Source of the DNA: Calliphora vicina
Lineage: Eukaryota > Arthropoda > Insecta > Diptera > Calliphoridae
DNA: 64,000 nt
NCBI RefSeq assembly: GCF_958450345.1
Contig: NC_088780.1
Span: 158,020,726 to 158,084,725 of the forward strand
Direction of reading: 5' to 3'
Within the stretch, counting starts at the first letter, position 1, and each line of letters begins with the position of its first letter. Made by a program: the position numbers and the translations under genes. Shown here piece by piece: positions 60,371 to 64,000 of this stretch. The notes beneath the pieces are model-generated. The model was not told the origin of the DNA. It saw only the letters and a list, made by a program, of their open reading frames with translations, and did no database searches.

Positions 60371-62100
60371 AGTGGAGGGTAAGAAACTCAAAAGTAATAT
60401 TTTCTTTAAAAAAATAATATCCAAAAAAAATAAATTTTAAATAAGCAAACATTTACTTTAAAAACAAATAGCTTGAAAAACTTGCGCTGGTATTTTGTGG
60501 AGTCCAGCGAAAACCGAACCTAATATTCTATCAATATTCTGGCCAAATCCGAAATTGAAACCAAAAAAACTGCACTTATTACACCACCCACGGTAGGGGT
60601 AGTACTTACAGCAGCAACAGTAGCATGCAGCATCAATAGTAGTCATCCTGTTGATGCAATCACCAACATTTTTCTTGTTTATAATTTTATTTATTTTACT
60701 GTATGTAGTACTTTTTTTCGCACAAGGGGTGAATGAAACTTTTTCCCTTTTTTTACTTGTGCTTTGGCTGAAAGTTCTCATACTTTTTATAACGGAAATT
60801 TTAGCTTGATTGTGATTTTAATTTTAATGAAAAATTACATATTTATTTTGGTTTCTTTTTTTTTGTTTTTCATTCTCTGCATCAAGGGTTACATTATTGT
60901 AATAACGGGTAAAATATTCGCGGAAGCGGAAGTTTTCAAATCATGTCCCCTTGATTTTGTTGGCTGGTGTACGCTACAGTGGGTCAGTTTTAATCTCCTA
61001 TTCATAAGCAAATTTTAATTTTATAAAATTTGTATATTTATTTTATTTTTAGTATTGAATTTAAAAGGTGTCATGTTGTTTTTAAAATTTTAATAAATTT
61101 ATAAAATAAGTATTTTTAATAGTACACCTCTAATTCGTCTTAACCCCATGACATTTTAAATTCTTCCGTTTAACATTTTGATATAATGTCCTCTAAACTT
61201 ATTTTAACTAAATACATTGTTGTTTAAGGACTTTTTTTCAATATACAAATACAGCCAGCCAGACTTTCATTAGGTCTTTTCTAAATAAATAATACTAGAT
61301 TCTTTTATCTTTTGCATAAGCAAATAATAAATTTAGAATAACAAAAGTCCTTTTTTTTACATACTACAATTTTAAAATGCCAATTAACCATTTTCACCAT
61401 CTACAACAAACTCAGATTTATCTGTTCATCGACAATTTACAAAAATGTTATTCTCTCGATTTCTTTTACTTATTTTTTTTTTGTTTCGTTAATTTTGATA
61501 ATAATTGTTTTTTTTATTTGAACAACAATTGCCACTACCACTTCCGAAGACAGAAAAATAGCAAAGGAAATATTAAAATGGGGGTGTTGTTCCTTATTTT
61601 TTATTTTTTTTTTCATTATTTTTTCGGTTACTCGTGTCTCAGTTTTATTTTTATTTTCTACCCGTGTAGTTTTTGTTGAAAATTGATTGAATTTCTTTTA
61701 ACTGAATCTATTATTTTGCCAATAAAGATTGTATTGCGTGATACGAATTTAATGTTTTTGTTGTTCGTGTTGCCGTTGTTGTTGTTGGAAAGGAAAAAGG
61801 ATACATTAAATTGTTGTTAATGTTTGCGAAAAATGTTTTATTAAAATTACATTAATTTTTCGTAATGTAGTCAAATTATCAGTGATTTCCAAAAGGGGAG
61901 AATTGCTGAATTGAAAAAAAACGTTTTAAAGATTTTGGTTTAGTGTTTTTCAAGGATTTGGACGAGTGTCATTATATAAAGTCAATTTGATTAAAAAGCT
62001 TCTGTAGAGTTTTAAAACCAAACAGAGTGTTAATTCTTAATAGTGGGCAAATTGGAACAATTATTATTATGATATCTAAAGGCGAAGACCAATGCTTTTT
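60371..62100. other. No assured gene; Cys-rich minus-strand frame noted
   Basis: AT-rich. Minus-strand frame 60458-60781 (107 codons) contains CYCCCCKYYPYRGWCNKCSFFGF with an embedded GT-AAGT donor-like site. No family is recognised, and the N-terminal half looks random. Other frames are poly-F/L translations of T-runs. Confidence 0.4.
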
Positions 62101-62430
62101 TATACCCTTCACCTTCGTGAGAAGGGTATACATATATAAGTTTGTCATTCCGTTTGTAATTTCTACATTTTTCATTTCCGACCCTATAAAGTATATATAT
62201 TCTGGATCCTTATAGATAACGGAGTCGATTAAGCCTTGTCCGTCTGTCTGTCCGTCTGTCTGTCCGTCTGTCTGTTGAAATCAATTTTCTGAAGACCCCG
62301 GGATTTTTTTTTCCAAAAAATTAAAAAAAATTTTGTTCACCTAAAAATATTTAAATTTTTTATTTTGAAGTATAATTTGATGAAGGGTATATAAGATTCG
62401 GCAGAGCCGAATATAGCTCTCTTACTTGTT
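62101..62430 (+). repeat. Dispersed repeat family A, copy 5, internally deleted
   Basis: Start TATACCCTTCACCTTCGTGA, run of GTCCGTCTGTCT at 62238-62275, end GATGAAGGGTATATAAGATT, hairpin TTCGGCAGAGCCGAA and CTCTTACTTGTT. Only ~330 bp against ~670 bp in the longer copies. Confidence 0.8.
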
Positions 62431-62561
62431 AACTTGTATAATTGTATTGAGTCAATATGTAATCAATATATAATTTATCAACTCGAATGAGAATTTGAAT
62501 GTTGCAGGTTGAAATCGCTAACTTTCTATACAAAATAATATTATACACAACATTTTCTATA

Positions 62562-64000
62562 CCATTGCATGAATTAAAAATGCGGGATTAATTTTAATAA
62601 CTTTTATGTAATTTTGAAGGGTACATATCTGTCATTTATTCTCAATTAGTTACTCAATATTATAATGTAAACAACAATGTGTTTTTACTTCGAAAATGTC
62701 GAATTTTATACCAACAAAGCGTCATATGCGGGAAGTTTTGCTTTAATTCTTTAATTTGAAAAAAGGTGCCGCTGAACCACACCGATTGCTCACCAAAGCT
62801 TATGTTGAATGTGTTCTATCGGTTTCAATATGCGAGAGATGGTTTATGCGCTTCAGAAGTGGTGATTTTGACACGGAAGACAAATGTCACTCAGGTCAGC
62901 CAAAAAAGTTTGAATTGGGAGCTACGCAATCATCAATTTTAAAACGTTTGCAAGCAGCAGGATTCATCCAAAAGCAGGGAAATTGAATATTATACGAATT
63001 GAAGCCGAGAGACCTTGAAAGACGATTATGCATGTCCGAAATGCTGTTTGAATGCTATAAAAGAAATCATTTTTCCACAGAATCATTACTTGCGATGAAA
63101 AACTGATCCATTTCGATAACCCGAAGCGTATGAGATCGTACGTGATGTCCGACCAACCAGCTGAATCGTCACCAAATATCCATGGCGCTAAGGTAATGAC
63201 CTGTATTTGGTGGGAGCAAAATATTCCTATCTATTATTAGCTGCTGAAATCTGGCAAGACCATCACAGGGAACCTTTACCAAATGTAACTGATTCGTTTG
63301 AAGCGAACATTGGCCGAAAAGCGCCCAGAATATGCGGCCAGACATGAAACCGTGATATTCCATCATCCGCCTTATAGTCCCGACCGTGCCCCGAATACTA
63401 TTTGTTTCGATCAATTCAAAACGCTTTCTCTGTGATACGCATAACTTTGGAAAAGAATATCCGATATTGGCTTGATTCGTTCATGGCCTCAAAAGATGAG
63501 CAGTTTTTTTGAATCGAAATCCATATATTATCAGAAATTTATATTCTATTGTAAGCCATGACGCTAAGGTAATGCTCTGTATTTTATGAGCTGTTGAAAT
63601 CTTACCAGATCATCACAGGTAACCTATACCGAACGCAACCGATTTGTATGAAGCGAACATTGGCCGAAATGCGCCCAGAAATGAAGACGCTAGGCTACGT
63701 ATTGCAATACCAGTTAAAAAATATTTAGAAGGAAGTGGTTGGGAAGTTTTATAGTCCAGACCTTGCACCGTTTGACTACTATTTGTTTCGATCAATGCAG
63801 AACGCTCTCTCTGGGTTACGTTTCATCTTAGAACAGAGTATCCGAAATTGGTTTCATTCGTGTTTGGCCTCCAAAGATGATCAGTTCTTTTGGCTCGGAA
63901 TCCATATGTTGCCAGAAAGATGCGAAAATGTCGTAGCTTACAATAGCTAATATTTTGAATAAATTTGAGCTGTACAAATGTTTCAAAATAAAAGCTAAAA
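62562..64000 (+). mobile_element. mariner chimera with repeated 3' half, runs off the window
   Basis: 5' end CATTGCATGAATTAAAAATG after TA. 62756-62986 reads KKGAAEPHRLL...CERWF...GQPKKFE, the mariner DNA-binding region. Catalytic-domain pieces follow to about 63530. The text from CATGACGCTAAGGTAATG (63564) on is a second, partial catalytic region with SPDLAPFDYYLFRSM. The element continues past 64000. Confidence 0.8.
62756..62986 (+). pseudogene. mariner transposase N-terminal fragment
   Basis: 76 codons with the mariner helix-turn-helix signature (CERWFMRFRSGDFDTEDKCHSGQP, cut by a stop after QKQGN). Degenerate relative to a ~345-residue transposase; no intact start is visible. Confidence 0.65.

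Noticed and set aside
61377..61679. 100-codon open frame rich in Phe, Leu and Asn
   Set aside because: A translation of T-runs and AAC repeats; no conserved motif.

Overview
The window is AT-rich nuclear DNA from an insect, most likely a higher (schizophoran, probably calyptrate) fly. The evidence is short-exon/GT-AG gene structure, a CACA-ATG start context, mariner, Tc1-like, hAT, Helitron and non-LTR remnants, and dispersed repeats of a type common in house-fly and blow-fly genomes. I see no prokaryotic, organellar or CRISPR features. The species cannot be fixed from the sequence.

One protein-coding gene can be read end to end: calnexin (Cnx99A orthologue) on the + strand. Its CDS runs from 29337 to 41979 in 11 exons of the spliced message, with a 5'-UTR exon ending at 29173. 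It encodes a signal peptide, a split lectin domain, a P-domain with four type-1 and four type-2 repeats, one transmembrane helix, an acidic cytosolic tail and a basic C-terminus. The transmembrane segment is encoded twice, by two adjacent, similar, phase 0-0 exons (39444-39569 and 39731-39859). This looks like a mutually exclusive exon pair giving 607- or 608-residue isoforms. The introns are swollen by insertions: a mariner and a Tc1-like remnant in intron 2, a complete 3.37-kb Helitron 18 nt after the exon 3 donor, a mariner piece before the last P-domain exon, and about 1.6 kb of an 11-bp minisatellite in the last intron.

Regions: 1-9.2 kb is non-coding, with a LINE scrap, a foldback element, two MITEs and a truncated Helitron. 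9.2-20.2 kb holds a foldback element and three arrays of a palindromic ~28-bp satellite, each joined to the same Helitron-like flank. 20.2-28.9 kb holds a foldback arm with a hAT MITE inserted in it, other MITEs and unassigned DNA. 29.0-43.1 kb is calnexin. 43.2-44.7 kb is a mariner bracketed by a ~170-bp direct duplication. From 45.4 kb on, a leader-exon-like donor at 45443/45444 and a recursive-splice-like site at 50010/50011 suggest the long first intron of a second + strand gene whose coding exons lie beyond the window. That tract carries a Tc1-like element, a 2.1-kb near-perfect palindrome, nested mariners, a LINE RNase H remnant and a pogo-type MITE.

No gene system beyond calnexin is supported. 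The most interesting signals are the paired transmembrane exons, the satellite-bearing Helitron family, the intronic minisatellite, the mariner-bracketing duplication and the candidate recursive splice site.
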